The notes: a model not told the origin generated them from the letters alone. Positions 7,538 to 15,878 are shown, numbered from the stretch's first letter. The stretch: DNA of 41,246 nucleotides from Sinomonas albida (GCF_004919045.1 NZ_SWDW01000021.1:1-41246); one strand, 5' to 3'. Numbers and translations are program-made.

Positions 7538-8380
7538 ATGGACGATCTTGGTCTTGCCCTCGTGGTCGAGGACGATGACGACGTCCGCCATCTCGTGGAG
7601 GACGTGCTGCGGCAAGCGGGTTTCGAGGTGCTGAGCGCCGCGACGGGCCGCGAGGGCGCCGAGATTGCGCGCCGCGAGGCCCCGACGGTGGTGACGCTCG
7701 ATCTCGGACTTCCGGACATCGACGGCTTTGAGGTGCTGCGCCGGATCAGGACCTCGAGCGACGCGTATGTGGTCATGCTCACGGCGCGCGACGAGGAGCC
7801 GGACACCATCTTGGCCCTTCAGTCCGGCGCCGATGACTACCTCACCAAGCCTTTCCGGCCGCGCGAGCTCAGGGCGCGCATCGCCGCCATGATGCGGCGG
7901 CCGCGGGGTGGCGTTGCCGACGCGACGCCAGAAGGGCGCCCCGCCGCACCGGCGGGCGATGACCGCGAGCGGACGACGGCGCCCTCCAGTCCGGTCCGTG
8001 CAACCTCGCCGAGCGCCGGGGCCGCCCAGGCCCCCGCGGCGCGTCCCGGCCCGCTCCTCCGCCACAGCGGGCTCACCCTCGATCCGCGGACGCGGACGGT
8101 GGCCCTCGGCCGCACGCCCCTCGACCTCACGCGGAGCGAGTTCGACCTGCTTCACGCCCTTCTGCGCGCCGGCGGCGGCGTGCTGACCCGGTCCGAGCTC
8201 GTGCGGGTGGCCCGCGGGGAGCGGTATCGCGAGGACTCCTACGTGAGCGAAGCGGACGAGCGGGCCGTCGAGGTCCATCTGGGCAATCTCCGCCGCAAGC
8301 TCGGCGACGATTCGCGGCAGCCGCGCTGGCTCGTGACCGTGCGCGGGGTCGGCTATCGCCTCGCGCCTCCGGCCTCGTAG
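7538..8380 (+). CDS. OmpR/PhoB-type response regulator
   Basis: 280 residues. The receiver domain has the acidic cluster EDDDD (11-15), phospho-acceptor Asp55 in VVTLDLGLPD, Thr82 and Lys104 in YLTKPF, all conserved. A Pro/Ala/Ser-rich linker of about 50 residues (120-170) is unusually long. The C-terminal winged-helix domain has LDLTRSEFDLLHALL and VEVHLGNLRRKLGDD..RWLVTVRGVGYRL. The ATG at 7538 has AGAGGAGA 6 nt upstream; the frame also opens at a GTG at 7517, which lacks a good site. It acts as a DNA-binding transcription factor, probably phosphorylated by the divergent kinase. Short direct copies of TGTCGCAG (7488-7495, 7518-7525) upstream could be its own binding sites. Confidence 0.92.
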   Translation: MDDLGLALVVEDDDDVRHLVEDVLRQAGFEVLSAATGREGAEIARREAPTVVTLDLGLPDIDGFEVLRRIRTSSDAYVVMLTARDEEPDTILALQSGADDYLTKPFRPRELRARIAAMMRRPRGGVADATPEGRPAAPAGDDRERTTAPSSPVRATSPSAGAAQAPAARPGPLLRHSGLTLDPRTRTVALGRTPLDLTRSEFDLLHALLRAGGGVLTRSELVRVARGERYREDSYVSEADERAVEVHLGNLRRKLGDDSRQPRWLVTVRGVGYRLAPPAS

Positions 8381-8400
8381 CGTCGGAGGCCCGGCGCCGG

Positions 8401-8485
8401 AAGTCCCCTTGTCTGCAGAGAAGTTCCCTACTGGGTGACTTGCGGGCACGCAGGGGTGACTTGGGGACCGGGGACTTCGGGGAAC
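8401..8485. repeat. Cluster of short inverted AAGTCCCC/AAGTCACC motifs
   Basis: Between the convergent regulator and Hpt-like genes lie AAGTCCCC (8401-8408) and AAGTTCCC (8421-8428) facing GGGTGACTT (8433-8441), GGGGTGACTT (8453-8462), GGGGACTT (8470-8477) and GGGGAAC (8479-8485). The outer copies are exact inverted repeats, so the RNA could fold from either strand. It may act as a bidirectional terminator or be an interspersed repeat. Confidence 0.55.
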
Positions 8486-8501
8486 CGGTTGAGCGGGAGA
8501 G

Positions 8502-8903
8502 CTAGGCCGGAGCCTGCCCGGCGCCGCCGGCGCCCCGGCAGAGGACGCTCACGGTGAGGTCACCGCACAGGCCGACGGCGGCCAGCAGGTCTGGGGCGAC
8601 CGCGCCGTCGTTCGTTCGGACGAGGCCCTCGACGCGCTCGGCGAGGCCCGCGAGCCGGGCAGCGCCCACCATGACTGACGAGGTGCGGAGGCTCAGGGCC
8701 GCCTCGAGCGCGGCGTCTCGATCCCCGCGCCCGAGCGCCCGAACGAGCCTTGCCCGGCGGCGCGGCCACATCGCCGCGAAGTCGCGGGCGAACGCCGCCG
8801 CCGAGGCGGGGCCGACATCCTCGGCCAAGGCGTCGAGCGCGGCAGAGTCTACGAGCGGCAGGGTGTGATCCGGGCACTCCGCCGTGGATCCGCCTGCCGC
8901 CAT
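8502..8903 (-). CDS. Hpt-like four-helix protein lacking the phospho-His
   Basis: 133 residues, all helical in character. The core (ALEAALSLRTSSVMVGAARLAGLAERVE) aligns with the histidine phosphotransfer motif AHSLKGxxxxxGA: Leu72, Arg73 and Gly80 occupy conserved positions, but the residue at the phospho-accepting His is Leu70. The protein therefore should not carry phosphate at this site, and may dock to a receiver or kinase domain without transferring. The ATG at 8903 has AAGGAG about 6 nt upstream; upstream ATGs at 8924 and 8954 lack sites and the latter overlaps tadC. It is the last gene of Tad operon 1, 28 nt after tadC. Operon 2 has no counterpart. Function unknown; a role in regulating pilus assembly is inference. 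Confidence 0.65.
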   Translation of the reverse strand: MAAGGSTAECPDHTLPLVDSAALDALAEDVGPASAAAFARDFAAMWPRRRARLVRALGRGDRDAALEAALSLRTSSVMVGAARLAGLAERVEGLVRTNDGAVAPDLLAAVGLCGDLTVSVLCRGAGGAGQAPA

Positions 8904-8931
8904 GACTGTCTCCTTGAGATTCATGTCAACA

Positions 8932-9819
8932 TTACCGCCCTGAGAGAGTAGCAAGAGTGTTGATGACGGCCGGCCCGAGGATGGCGATGAAGAGGACCGG
9001 GAAGATGAAGAACAGCAGCGGGAACAGGACCTTGACCGGGAGCTTCATGGCCTGCTCCTCCGCTCGCTGACGGCGCTTGACGCGCATCGCCTTGGCCTGG
9101 ACGCGGAGCACGCGCGAGATCGCGATGCCGTACGCGTCCGCCTGCACGATCGCCTGGACGAAGCTGCGCACCTCCGGGGTGGTGGTGCGTTCGGCGAGCC
9201 CGAGGTAGGCCTCGCGGCGCGAGCGTCCCACCTGCATGTCCTGGAGCGTCCGCACGAGTTCCTCCGCGAACGGGCCCTTTCCGTTTGAGCTCGCTCGGCT
9301 CAGGGCCGCCTCGAAGCCGAGCCCTGCCTCGACAGAGATGAGCAGCTGGTCGAGCGTGTTGGGCAGGTCGCGTTGGATCTGGGTCTGCCGCTCCATCCCG
9401 CGGCTCAGGAGCATGAGGTCCGGCAGCATGTAGCCGAGGACGACGACGAACAGCGCGACGAGGCGCATGAGCGGCTCGGGGCTCGTCGAGATGATGAGCG
9501 CACCGATCGCCGCGCCGACGGCGCCGAGGGCGGGCTTCGCAGCGAGGAGCCGGCCCAGCGGGAGCGACGCCGGGCGGCCGGCCAGGGCGAGGAGGCGGTC
9601 GAGCCGGCGGACGTAGGCGCCTGGCGTGAGGCGGCGCGCGACCCGCTCGAGCAGCTCCAGGACGCCGGAGCCGGACTCGGCCTCGGTCGAGGAGGTGATC
9701 CCGCGGCCGAGGTTCGCGCGGATGGCACGGGTCTCGCGCCGGTCCACCGAGAGCACGGACCAGCACAGGGTCGCCACCGCGACGGCCACGAGGAGCGCGG
9801 CGAGAAGAGGAATGGGCAT
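8932..9819 (-). CDS. tadC: Tad pilus inner-membrane platform protein TadC (operon 1)
   Basis: 295 residues of the type II secretion F (GspF) family. An N-terminal membrane segment (LLAALLVAVAVATLCWSV), a central hydrophobic pair and a C-terminal segment (VLFPLLFFIFPVLFIAILGPAVI) surround the T2SSF domain, with the typical LPNTLDQLLISVEAGLGFEAALSRA and RSFVQAIVQADAYGIAISRVLR segments. TadC pairs with TadB to form the membrane base through which TadA drives Flp polymerisation. It starts 9 nt after the tadB stop and is about the same size as the operon 2 copy (292 residues), with high similarity in the C-terminal half. Confidence 0.93.
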   Translation of the reverse strand: MPIPLLAALLVAVAVATLCWSVLSVDRRETRAIRANLGRGITSSTEAESGSGVLELLERVARRLTPGAYVRRLDRLLALAGRPASLPLGRLLAAKPALGAVGAAIGALIISTSPEPLMRLVALFVVVLGYMLPDLMLLSRGMERQTQIQRDLPNTLDQLLISVEAGLGFEAALSRASSNGKGPFAEELVRTLQDMQVGRSRREAYLGLAERTTTPEVRSFVQAIVQADAYGIAISRVLRVQAKAMRVKRRQRAEEQAMKLPVKVLFPLLFFIFPVLFIAILGPAVINTLATLSGR

Positions 9820-9828
9820 GGTTCCTGC

Positions 9829-10761
9829 CTAGAACTTGATGTCGATGATCTTGCGCAGCCAGAGGCCGCCGATCGTCATGAGAATCCCCGAGGCTGCGAT
9901 CATGGCCCAGCCGATGGGGCTCGTGAACATGACGGTCATGTACGTGGGGTTGACGGCCATGAGGAGGAGCACGATCGCGATGGGCAGGGCCATGAGGATG
10001 TACGCCGAAAACTTGCCCTCGGCCGCGAGCGCCGCGATGTGGCCTTTGATCTCGCCGCGCTCGCGGATGGTCTCGTTGACCTGGTCGAGCACGTCAGCGA
10101 GGTTGCCGCCCACCTCGCGGTTGATCTGGATCGCCTGCGCGATCCACACGAAGTCCTGGCTGTCCATGCGCTGCGCCGTGTCCTCGAGGGACACGAGGAG
10201 ATCGCGGCCGAGCGCCGTGTCCTGAACGATGCGGCGCATCTCGTGTGCAGTCGGCTCCGGGCTCTCCGAGGCGGCCGCGTCGACGGCGCGCAGGATGCTG
10301 TGCCCCGCGCGGAGGCCGCCCGAAAGGAGGTGCAGGGTGTCTGCGAGCTGGTCGCCGAATCGCTTCCGGCGGGAGGAGATCCGGGAGCGGATCAGGATGC
10401 GCGGGATGAACGGCATGAGCACGGCGAGGAGGAGCCCCAGCCCGAGGCTCCCGATCATGAGGCCGATCACCGCGCACAGCGCCATGGCCCCCACCACCAG
10501 CAGCAGCAGGTCAGCCTGTCGCAGCCGGACCCCCGCGAGCTCGAGAGCGTCGGGGGAGACCAGTGTGAGCCGCCTCGTGGTGAGCCAGCTCTGCAGGCCA
10601 TCCGCGGCGCTTGTGGCGGCGCGGCCGAACGCCGAGCTCGGGCCGGCCACGGCCGGGCGGCGGCGAGACACGGGGAGCGTGCGTTGCCCGGGCCGCACGG
10701 CGAGCACGGCGCCCGCGAGCCCGCCGGCCAGGATGAGGCCGCAGCCGAGCATTATTTCCAT
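9829..10761 (-). CDS. tadB: Tad pilus inner-membrane platform protein TadB (operon 1)
   Basis: 310 residues with an N-terminal membrane helix, a basic cytoplasmic stretch, two adjacent central helices (LLLVVGAMALCAVIGLMIG, LGLLLAVLMPFIP) and two C-terminal helices (YILMALPIAIVLLLMAV, WAMIAASGILMTIGGLWL). The T2SSF core is recognisable by DQLADTLHLLSGGLRAGHSILRAVD and REVGGNLADVLDQVNETIRER. Its ATG lies within the end of tadA (10-nt overlap), implying coupled translation. Partner of TadC and the TadA ATPase at the inner face of the membrane. Confidence 0.94.
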   Translation of the reverse strand: MEIMLGCGLILAGGLAGAVLAVRPGQRTLPVSRRRPAVAGPSSAFGRAATSAADGLQSWLTTRRLTLVSPDALELAGVRLRQADLLLLVVGAMALCAVIGLMIGSLGLGLLLAVLMPFIPRILIRSRISSRRKRFGDQLADTLHLLSGGLRAGHSILRAVDAAASESPEPTAHEMRRIVQDTALGRDLLVSLEDTAQRMDSQDFVWIAQAIQINREVGGNLADVLDQVNETIRERGEIKGHIAALAAEGKFSAYILMALPIAIVLLLMAVNPTYMTVMFTSPIGWAMIAASGILMTIGGLWLRKIIDIKF

Positions 10762-12233
10762 GGGTGCTCCTGGGACATCATCGACGGGCCGAACACGCCC
10801 GGGCGGACGTGGATCCCGAGGTCCTCGAAGCGCTCGAGGAAGCGAGGGCGCACGCCCGTGGGGATGGGCTTGCCAGCAAAGCGGCCGGTTGCGTCGAGGC
10901 CGGCGCTGAAGTCGAACACGAATGCGTCCTGGAGCGTGACGACGTCGCCCTCCATGCCCTGAACCTCGGTGACGTGCGTGATGCGTCGTGTGCCGTCGCG
11001 CAGACGCGAGATCTGCACGATGAGGTTCACGGCGGACGCGATCTGCTCGCGGATGGCCCGAAGCGGCAGGTCCATGCCGGCCATGAGCACGAGGGTCTCG
11101 AGGCGCGCGATAGCGTCGCGGGGCGAGTTCGAGTGCACGGTCGACAGCGAGCCGTCGTGGCCCGTGTTCATGGCCTGGAGCATGTCGAGCGACTCGCCGC
11201 TTCGGACCTCGCCGACCACGATCCGGTCCGGGCGCATGCGGAGGGAGTTCCGGACGAGGTCTCGGATGGTGATCTCGCCCTTGCCCTCCGTGTTCGGCGG
11301 CCGGCTCTCAAGGCGCACCACGTGGTCCTGCTGGATCTGCAGCTCGACGGCGTCCTCGATCGTGACGATGCGCTCGTCGCCAGGGATGAAGGAGGAGAGC
11401 ACGTTGAGGAGCGTCGTCTTGCCCGTGCCGGTGCCGCCCGAGACGATGATGTTGAGCTTGGCCTTGACGCACGCCTCGAGGAGCTCGGCCATCTCCGGCG
11501 TGAGCGTGCCGAAGCCGATGAGGTCGCGCACCGTGAGCGGCACCTTGCCGAACTTTCGGATGGTCAGCGACGAGCCGCCCACCGCGAGCGGGGGGATGAC
11601 AGCGTTGACGCGGGAGCCGTCCGCGAGGCGGGCGTCCACGAGCGGCGAGGACTCGTCGATGCGGCGGCCCACGCGGGAGACGATCCGCTCGATGACGTTG
11701 CGGAGCTGCTCCTCCGAGCTGAAGCTCAGGCCCGAGGAGACGAGGTGGCCCTTGCGCTCGATGTAGATCTGGTCGTGGCGGTTGACCATGATCTCGGTGA
11801 TGTCGTCGTCGTCGAGGAGGCGCTGGAGCGGGCCGTAGCCCAGGACGTCGTCCTCGATGTCCCGGAGCAGGCGTGAGCGCTCGGTGGCGCTCAGCGGCAC
11901 GTGCTCGTCGTCGATGACCTGGGTGAGCTCGTCGCGCGCGGCGGTGCGGAGCTCGTCCTCGGTGGCCGTCGAATCGCTGAAGCGCGAGCCCATGCGCTCG
12001 AAGAAGGCCGCGGCCGCGCGCTGCTTGAGGCCCGCGAGGGCGTCCGCGGGCATGGCTCGGGGCGCGACCGGGCTGCTTGCGGCCGCCTTGCCGGCGAGCG
12101 TCTGCGCGCCCGGACCGGCCGGAGCCGGGGGCTCGGCGAGGGCGACGGCCGACGGCGCGGCCGAGGGTGCCGCGACGGACGGCGCCGAGGCGGGGCGGCC
12201 CTCCGCGAGGTTGACGCGCTCTGAGAGCTTCAT
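10752..12233 (-). CDS. tadA: Tad pilus assembly ATPase TadA/CpaF (operon 1)
   Basis: 493 residues. A low-complexity Ala/Pro N-terminus (about 15-65) precedes the N-terminal domain (LGYGPLQRLLDDDDITEIMVN) and the PilT/VirB11-type motor: Walker [10 protein letters not shown] (Lys272), Walker B region [34 protein letters not shown] with the His box. It hydrolyses ATP to power Flp pilus assembly. The start at 12233 overlaps the cpaE stop by 4 nt (ATGA); the open frame continues far upstream only as an antisense-like artefact. All motor residues I can check are conserved, so it should be active. The operon 2 protein is closely similar in the last ~380 residues. Confidence 0.95.
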   Translation of the reverse strand: MKLSERVNLAEGRPASAPSVAAPSAAPSAVALAEPPAPAGPGAQTLAGKAAASSPVAPRAMPADALAGLKQRAAAAFFERMGSRFSDSTATEDELRTAARDELTQVIDDEHVPLSATERSRLLRDIEDDVLGYGPLQRLLDDDDITEIMVNRHDQIYIERKGHLVSSGLSFSSEEQLRNVIERIVSRVGRRIDESSPLVDARLADGSRVNAVIPPLAVGGSSLTIRKFGKVPLTVRDLIGFGTLTPEMAELLEACVKAKLNIIVSGGTGTGKTTLLNVLSSFIPGDERIVTIEDAVELQIQQDHVVRLESRPPNTEGKGEITIRDLVRNSLRMRPDRIVVGEVRSGESLDMLQAMNTGHDGSLSTVHSNSPRDAIARLETLVLMAGMDLPLRAIREQIASAVNLIVQISRLRDGTRRITHVTEVQGMEGDVVTLQDAFVFDFSAGLDATGRFAGKPIPTGVRPRFLERFEDLGIHVRPGVFGPSMMSQEHPWK

Positions 12234-13429
12234 GAGACAACTACCCTTCGGTGGAGCTTGCGGCGGAGGCGCGCGGCGCCCTCCGGGGTGAACCGCTCGA
12301 CGACCTCGCCCAGCGCCGAGCTCGCCTTGTCGCCGCGCCGGGGCGACTGCAGCACGGGCACGCCGCGGTTGGTCGAGTACGAGATCGCGGGCGAGCGCGG
12401 GACGCTCACGTCGACGGGCACGCCCACCGTGGCCTCGACGTCGCGAACGCTCAGGCCCGCCTTCGCGTCCGCCATGTTGAGTATGAGGTGGCGGGTCTCC
12501 GGGAGGAGCCCGAGGCGGCCGAGCACCTCGAGGCTCGAGCGGAGGCCGCGGACCCCGGGAACGTCCATTCCTGTGACCCACACGCCGTCCGTGCACTCCT
12601 CGAGCGCGGCGAGCGTGCACTCGCCGAGCCCGGGGGCCGTGTCCACCACGACGTAGTCGAACTGGTCGGCGAGCTGGCGGATGAGGCGTCCCACCTGATC
12701 GGCCTCGATGCCGTCCGCCTCGATCGGGTCCCGCGGGGCGCACAGTGCGTAGATCCCCGCCGTGTGGAGGGTGAGGAAGGCCTTGAGCACCATCGAGTCC
12801 TGGGCCGCCGCGCGGGTGACGGCGTCCGTCACCGTGTGCTCGGGGTCGAGGTCGAGCCCCGTGGCGACGTCGCCGAACTGCAGGTCCAGATCGACGATCA
12901 CCACGCTCATGGGAGCCGTCTTGCCGAGGCCCACGGCGATGTTCGTGGCGAGCGTCGTCTTGCCCACGCCGCCCTTCGGGGAGAAGACGCCGATCACGCG
13001 GCCGCGGCGGGTGCCCGGCTCTGCCGGCTCGGGGTCGCGGCGGCGGCCTTCCGTGGCCTGGACGGAGCGCTGGAGGACGATCCGGAGCTGGTGCGGTTCG
13101 ACGGCGGGGGATACGATGTCCCGCACCCCGGCCCGCATGGCCTGGAGCATGAGGTCCGCGTCGGCGTCGGCCACGAGGAGCACCGCGACGTCGGGGAAGC
13201 GGACGTCGAACACGGTGGCGAGGCGGAGCGCGCCGTCGAGCGGCACGCCGGGGCCGAGGACGACGACGGCGGGGCGCACCCCGCCGAGGAGCGCGAAGAT
13301 CTGCTCGGGCTGCTCGGGGAGTTCCGCGGTGGCGACCGTGTAGACGCCGCCCGGGAGGGCGCCGTCGACCGCTGTCTGCATGGCCGCGGCGAACTCCGGG
13401 CTCGGGGAGATCAGGACGAAGCGGCTCAT
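12230..13429 (-). CDS. cpaE: Tad pilus localisation ATPase CpaE/TadZ (operon 1)
   Basis: 399 residues. The N-terminal ~120 residues look like a degenerate receiver domain (AVVVLGPGVPLDGAL, MRAGVRDIVSP). The MinD/ParA-type ATPase follows, with deviant Walker A SPKGGVGKTT (Lys152 and Lys157), VVIVDLDLQFGDV and DYVVVDTAPGLGE. CpaE/TadZ proteins place the pilus machine in the cell. It overlaps cpaB upstream and tadA downstream by 4 nt each (ATGA), so translation is coupled along the row. The ATG at 13429 gives MSRF, matching the operon 2 copy. Confidence 0.94.
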   Translation of the reverse strand: MSRFVLISPSPEFAAAMQTAVDGALPGGVYTVATAELPEQPEQIFALLGGVRPAVVVLGPGVPLDGALRLATVFDVRFPDVAVLLVADADADLMLQAMRAGVRDIVSPAVEPHQLRIVLQRSVQATEGRRRDPEPAEPGTRRGRVIGVFSPKGGVGKTTLATNIAVGLGKTAPMSVVIVDLDLQFGDVATGLDLDPEHTVTDAVTRAAAQDSMVLKAFLTLHTAGIYALCAPRDPIEADGIEADQVGRLIRQLADQFDYVVVDTAPGLGECTLAALEECTDGVWVTGMDVPGVRGLRSSLEVLGRLGLLPETRHLILNMADAKAGLSVRDVEATVGVPVDVSVPRSPAISYSTNRGVPVLQSPRRGDKASSALGEVVERFTPEGAARLRRKLHRRVVVS

Positions 13430-14145
13430 TGGTACACCTTCGATCGGTCGACCGTTGCCGAGTTGCCCTGCGGGGAGCTGGCCTGTTCCTTGCTCAGCCA
13501 AATGGTGCCGAACTGCGCGGCGAAGACGATCTTCGTGGCCTGCGCGTCGGTCACCGCGGCGGTGATCATGAGCGGCGCGGTGGCGGGCTTGCCCGAGTTG
13601 TCCGCCGTCTGGGGGCCCTGCACGTTCGTGATGAGCACCATGTGGTAGACGAGCGCCGTGCTCTCGGGGCCGCCGGAGGAGACGGCTCCGTGGTCGAACG
13701 AGAGGAAGATCCCCACGACGTCGCCCGCCTGGAGGCGCCCGCCCACGGCCCGGTCCGCGCCGAGCTGGAACGAGACCTCCTGCAGGCCCGCCGGAACCGG
13801 GACCGTGCCCGGCGCCGTGAGGCTGCTCGGATCGGCGAGGCGATCCGAGAGGAGCTGCTCGCCGGGCTGGAGGGCCGTGGAGACCACCTTCCCGGACATC
13901 CCGTCGAGGGCGTGGAGCGCCGTGGGGGCGACCGCGCTCGCAGGGAGCGACTTGAGCTGCACCGAGTCGCCGATGTTCGCCGCAGGTGTGCCCTGGGGGA
14001 TTGGCTTCGTGACGACCAGAACGTCGGTCGGCTTCATTCCGGCCTGGGCGCGGGCGTCGGCGCCATTGGCGTATGAGATCACCAGCACGACGCCGAGGAT
14101 GGCCGCAACGAGGGCGGCGGCGCCGGCAACGAGTCTGGACTTCAC
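13426..14145 (-). CDS. cpaB: Flp pilus assembly protein CpaB/RcpC, SAF domain (operon 1)
   Basis: 239 residues: one N-terminal membrane anchor (VAGAAALVAAILGVVLVISYA), then a SAF domain (DVLVVTKPIPQGTPAANIGDSVQLKSLP..., VVSTALQPGEQLLSDRL) and an extracytoplasmic RcpC-like region. The SAF fold resembles antifreeze/flagellar FlgA and may bind cell-wall glycan. The GTG at 14145 has AGGAG 4 nt upstream and yields MKSRLVAGAAAL-type start, parallel to MRTRLLGGVAAL in operon 2. It is the first gene after tadG and overlaps cpaE by 4 nt. Confidence 0.9.
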   Translation of the reverse strand: MKSRLVAGAAALVAAILGVVLVISYANGADARAQAGMKPTDVLVVTKPIPQGTPAANIGDSVQLKSLPASAVAPTALHALDGMSGKVVSTALQPGEQLLSDRLADPSSLTAPGTVPVPAGLQEVSFQLGADRAVGGRLQAGDVVGIFLSFDHGAVSSGGPESTALVYHMVLITNVQGPQTADNSGKPATAPLMITAAVTDAQATKIVFAAQFGTIWLSKEQASSPQGNSATVDRSKVYQ

Positions 14146-14201
14146 GATGCTCCTGAGGTGCGAGTGCGGGTTGGGGGGTGATGAGGCGGGTTGCTGGGTG
14201 G

Positions 14202-15242
14202 CTACTGCGTGAGCCGGACGACTGCGGCGCCGAGGCTGCTCGACGGGCCGAGTTGGAAGTTGTTGTCGAGCGCGACGTACGTGATGAACGTGCCGATGAT
14301 GCCGCGGCAGCTGCCCGTGCACGAGAGGCTGTTCGGGAGGCCGGAGGGTTGGTTGTTGTAGACGTACGGCGGTGAGGTCCCACCCGAGAACTTCCAGCCG
14401 ATGATGCTGTAGGCCGCGAAGCCGATGAGCGTGTAGACCGCGGAGCTTCCCGTGCCGTTGACGGCCGTGAAGATCGGCAGGAGCACCACGGCCTTCTGCC
14501 CGTTCTGGAGCTGCGTGATCCACTGCTGGAGGACGGCATCGCAGTTCGACGGCCCGCTGTTGCCGGTGCTGCCCCCGGCCTCGGACTGCGCGATGTTGAT
14601 GGTGGCTCCGCAGCTGCCCGGGTCCTGGGTGAGCCAGCCGAAGCCGCCAGGGGTGACCTGCCCCGAGGGTCCGTAATTGCAGCTTGCGTTGGCTCCCGAA
14701 CCGTGGTCCTGGAGGAGCTGGGCCCCGCCGTTGATCTGCCCCTGCACCTGGCACACGGAGAACGTCAGGGGGAACGCGGTGACCCCCGAGCTCGGGCTGC
14801 CCCATGCGGCTGACGCCGTTGCGCCGAGCGCCGCGCTAGTGATCCCGATCGTCTGGGCGAGGAACAGCGAGACCGAACCGGGCTGCATTCCCGGCTGGAG
14901 CGGCTGGGTCGTGGCCGTGACTTTCTGGCCCGACGTGTCCACCTTGAGCGAAGCCATGCCGGCCTGGCCGGCCTGCATGTTCGACTGGGCGAGCGAGGTG
15001 GCGAGCGACGACGTCGAGGTGCACTGCGGGTCGCTCAGCGACGCGGCGCACTTCTGGGCGATCGCGAGGGCCGCAGCGTCCGCGCCGCTCTGCAGCTGGG
15101 CGCGCTTCGCGTAGAGCATGCCGCCGTCGACCGCGAGGGCGCCCACGGCGAGAAGCACGACCATGAGGAGCGCCGTGACCACGGCGACGGCACCGCGCTC
15201 GCGGTGCTGCGCGCCGTCGTTCGTGTGAATCAGCCGCCGCAC
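14202..15242 (-). CDS. TadG-like pilus assembly protein (operon 1)
   Basis: 346 residues. The N-terminus RERGAVAVVTALLMVVLLAVGALAVDGGMLY is the TadE/TadG-like membrane anchor; DGGMLYAKRAQLQSGADAAALAIAQKC is the family's typical continuation. The large extracytoplasmic part is Ser/Gly/Asn-rich with several Cys residues (SVCQ, SCNY, SCGA, SNCD, SCTGSC). The G|AVAVV site lacks Glu at position +5, so prepilin-peptidase processing is doubtful. The GTG at 15242 overlaps the tadE end by 13 nt; the operon 2 pair has exactly the same 13-nt overlap, which supports this start. Probably a minor component or anchor of the pilus. Confidence 0.8.
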   Translation of the reverse strand: MRRLIHTNDGAQHRERGAVAVVTALLMVVLLAVGALAVDGGMLYAKRAQLQSGADAAALAIAQKCAASLSDPQCTSTSSLATSLAQSNMQAGQAGMASLKVDTSGQKVTATTQPLQPGMQPGSVSLFLAQTIGITSAALGATASAAWGSPSSGVTAFPLTFSVCQVQGQINGGAQLLQDHGSGANASCNYGPSGQVTPGGFGWLTQDPGSCGATINIAQSEAGGSTGNSGPSNCDAVLQQWITQLQNGQKAVVLLPIFTAVNGTGSSAVYTLIGFAAYSIIGWKFSGGTSPPYVYNNQPSGLPNSLSCTGSCRGIIGTFITYVALDNNFQLGPSSSLGAAVVRLTQ

Positions 15243-15601
15243 AGCATGACCCCCGTTCCCGTGAGCGGGAAGTTCCCGAAGAAGCCCGTGCCCTTCATCG
15301 TGTAATTCACGGTGAAGGTCACCTGGGTTCCTGCGGTGCACGTGGTGGGGGAGACCGAGAAGGCCGAAGAGGGCAGCGAGCCGAGCGTCGCCGAAGCGTT
15401 CTGGGCTGCGGTGACAGCCGCCGACTGGCTGTTCTGGAGGACCATGACGCGCGCCCCGGCTCGCGCCGCGAACGTGAGCGTCTGCTGGGCGTTGAACACC
15501 CGGCCGAAGTCGATGATGCCCATGACCAGGACGACGAGCACCGGCAGGACGAGCGCGAACTCGACTGCGGCGGCTCCTCGCTCGCGGTGCTGGGCGGTCA
15601 T
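15230..15601 (-). CDS. tadE: TadE-like pseudopilin (operon 1)
   Basis: 123 residues. The start MTAQHRERG is followed by the processing site G|AAAVEFALVLP with Glu at +5 and a long hydrophobic helix (LVLPVLVVLVMGIIDF). TadE-type pseudopilins are cut by the same peptidase as Flp and are needed for pilus formation. Two C-terminal Cys residues may form a disulphide. CGAGGAGTCCCC provides a good ribosome-binding site; upstream open frame is not conserved. It follows the pilin genes after an 85-nt gap with a strong hairpin. Confidence 0.88.
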   Translation of the reverse strand: MTAQHRERGAAAVEFALVLPVLVVLVMGIIDFGRVFNAQQTLTFAARAGARVMVLQNSQSAAVTAAQNASATLGSLPSSAFSVSPTTCTAGTQVTFTVNYTMKGTGFFGNFPLTGTGVMLCGG

Positions 15602-15642
15602 GGGGACTCCTCGGTCCGGGGTGAGACTGTGTGCTCGCTGCC

Positions 15643-15676
15643 GTGCCCGGGCCGGCTGAGAGCCTGGCCCGGGCAC
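15643..15676 (-). terminator. Hairpin between pilin genes and tadE, operon 1
   Basis: GTGCCCGGGCC (15643-15653) and GGCCCGGGCAC (15666-15676) form a perfect 11-bp stem with a 12-nt loop, starting 10 nt after the second pilin stop on the minus strand. There is no U-run, so partial termination or mRNA stabilisation of the pilin part is likelier than a full stop. Operon 2 has the same element in the same place. Confidence 0.6.
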
Positions 15677-15686
15677 GAGGCGTGGG

Positions 15687-15878
15687 TCACGGGTTGGACG
15701 TTGGGACCTGGGTCGCCACGTTGTTGAACATCGCCGAGAGATTCCCGCCGAGCAGCGTGACGGCGACGATGATGACGACGGCGATGAGGGCCACCATGAT
15801 GCCGTACTCGACGGCGGTCGCACCCTTCTCGCCCGAGGTCACCTTGCGGGCGAGGGAACGGATCCCGCCGCGGATCAC
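15687..15878 (-). CDS. flp: Flp-type pilin, second copy (operon 1)
   Basis: 63 residues. A basic leader (IRGGIRSLARKVTSGEKG) precedes the cut site G|ATAVEYG with Glu+5 and Tyr+6, then a hydrophobic helix (IMVALIAVVIIVAVTLL). After cleavage the 44-residue product differs from the first copy at one residue (Ser for Lys in GGNL-S-AMFNN). The GTG at 15878 overlaps the stop of the first pilin in a GTGA arrangement and has no own ribosome-binding site, so it depends on reinitiation. Polymerises to the pilus shaft after processing by a peptidase not in this window. Confidence 0.85.
   Translation of the reverse strand: MIRGGIRSLARKVTSGEKGATAVEYGIMVALIAVVIIVAVTLLGGNLSAMFNNVATQVPTSNP

Noticed and set aside
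9373-10962. Long plus-strand open frame opposite tadC and tadB
   Set aside because: His/Arg/Glu-rich with no domains; the minus strand encodes clear TadB and TadC.
12251-13648. Plus-strand open frame opposite cpaE
   Set aside because: Shadow of cpaE1; the minus strand has the Walker motif and normal length.
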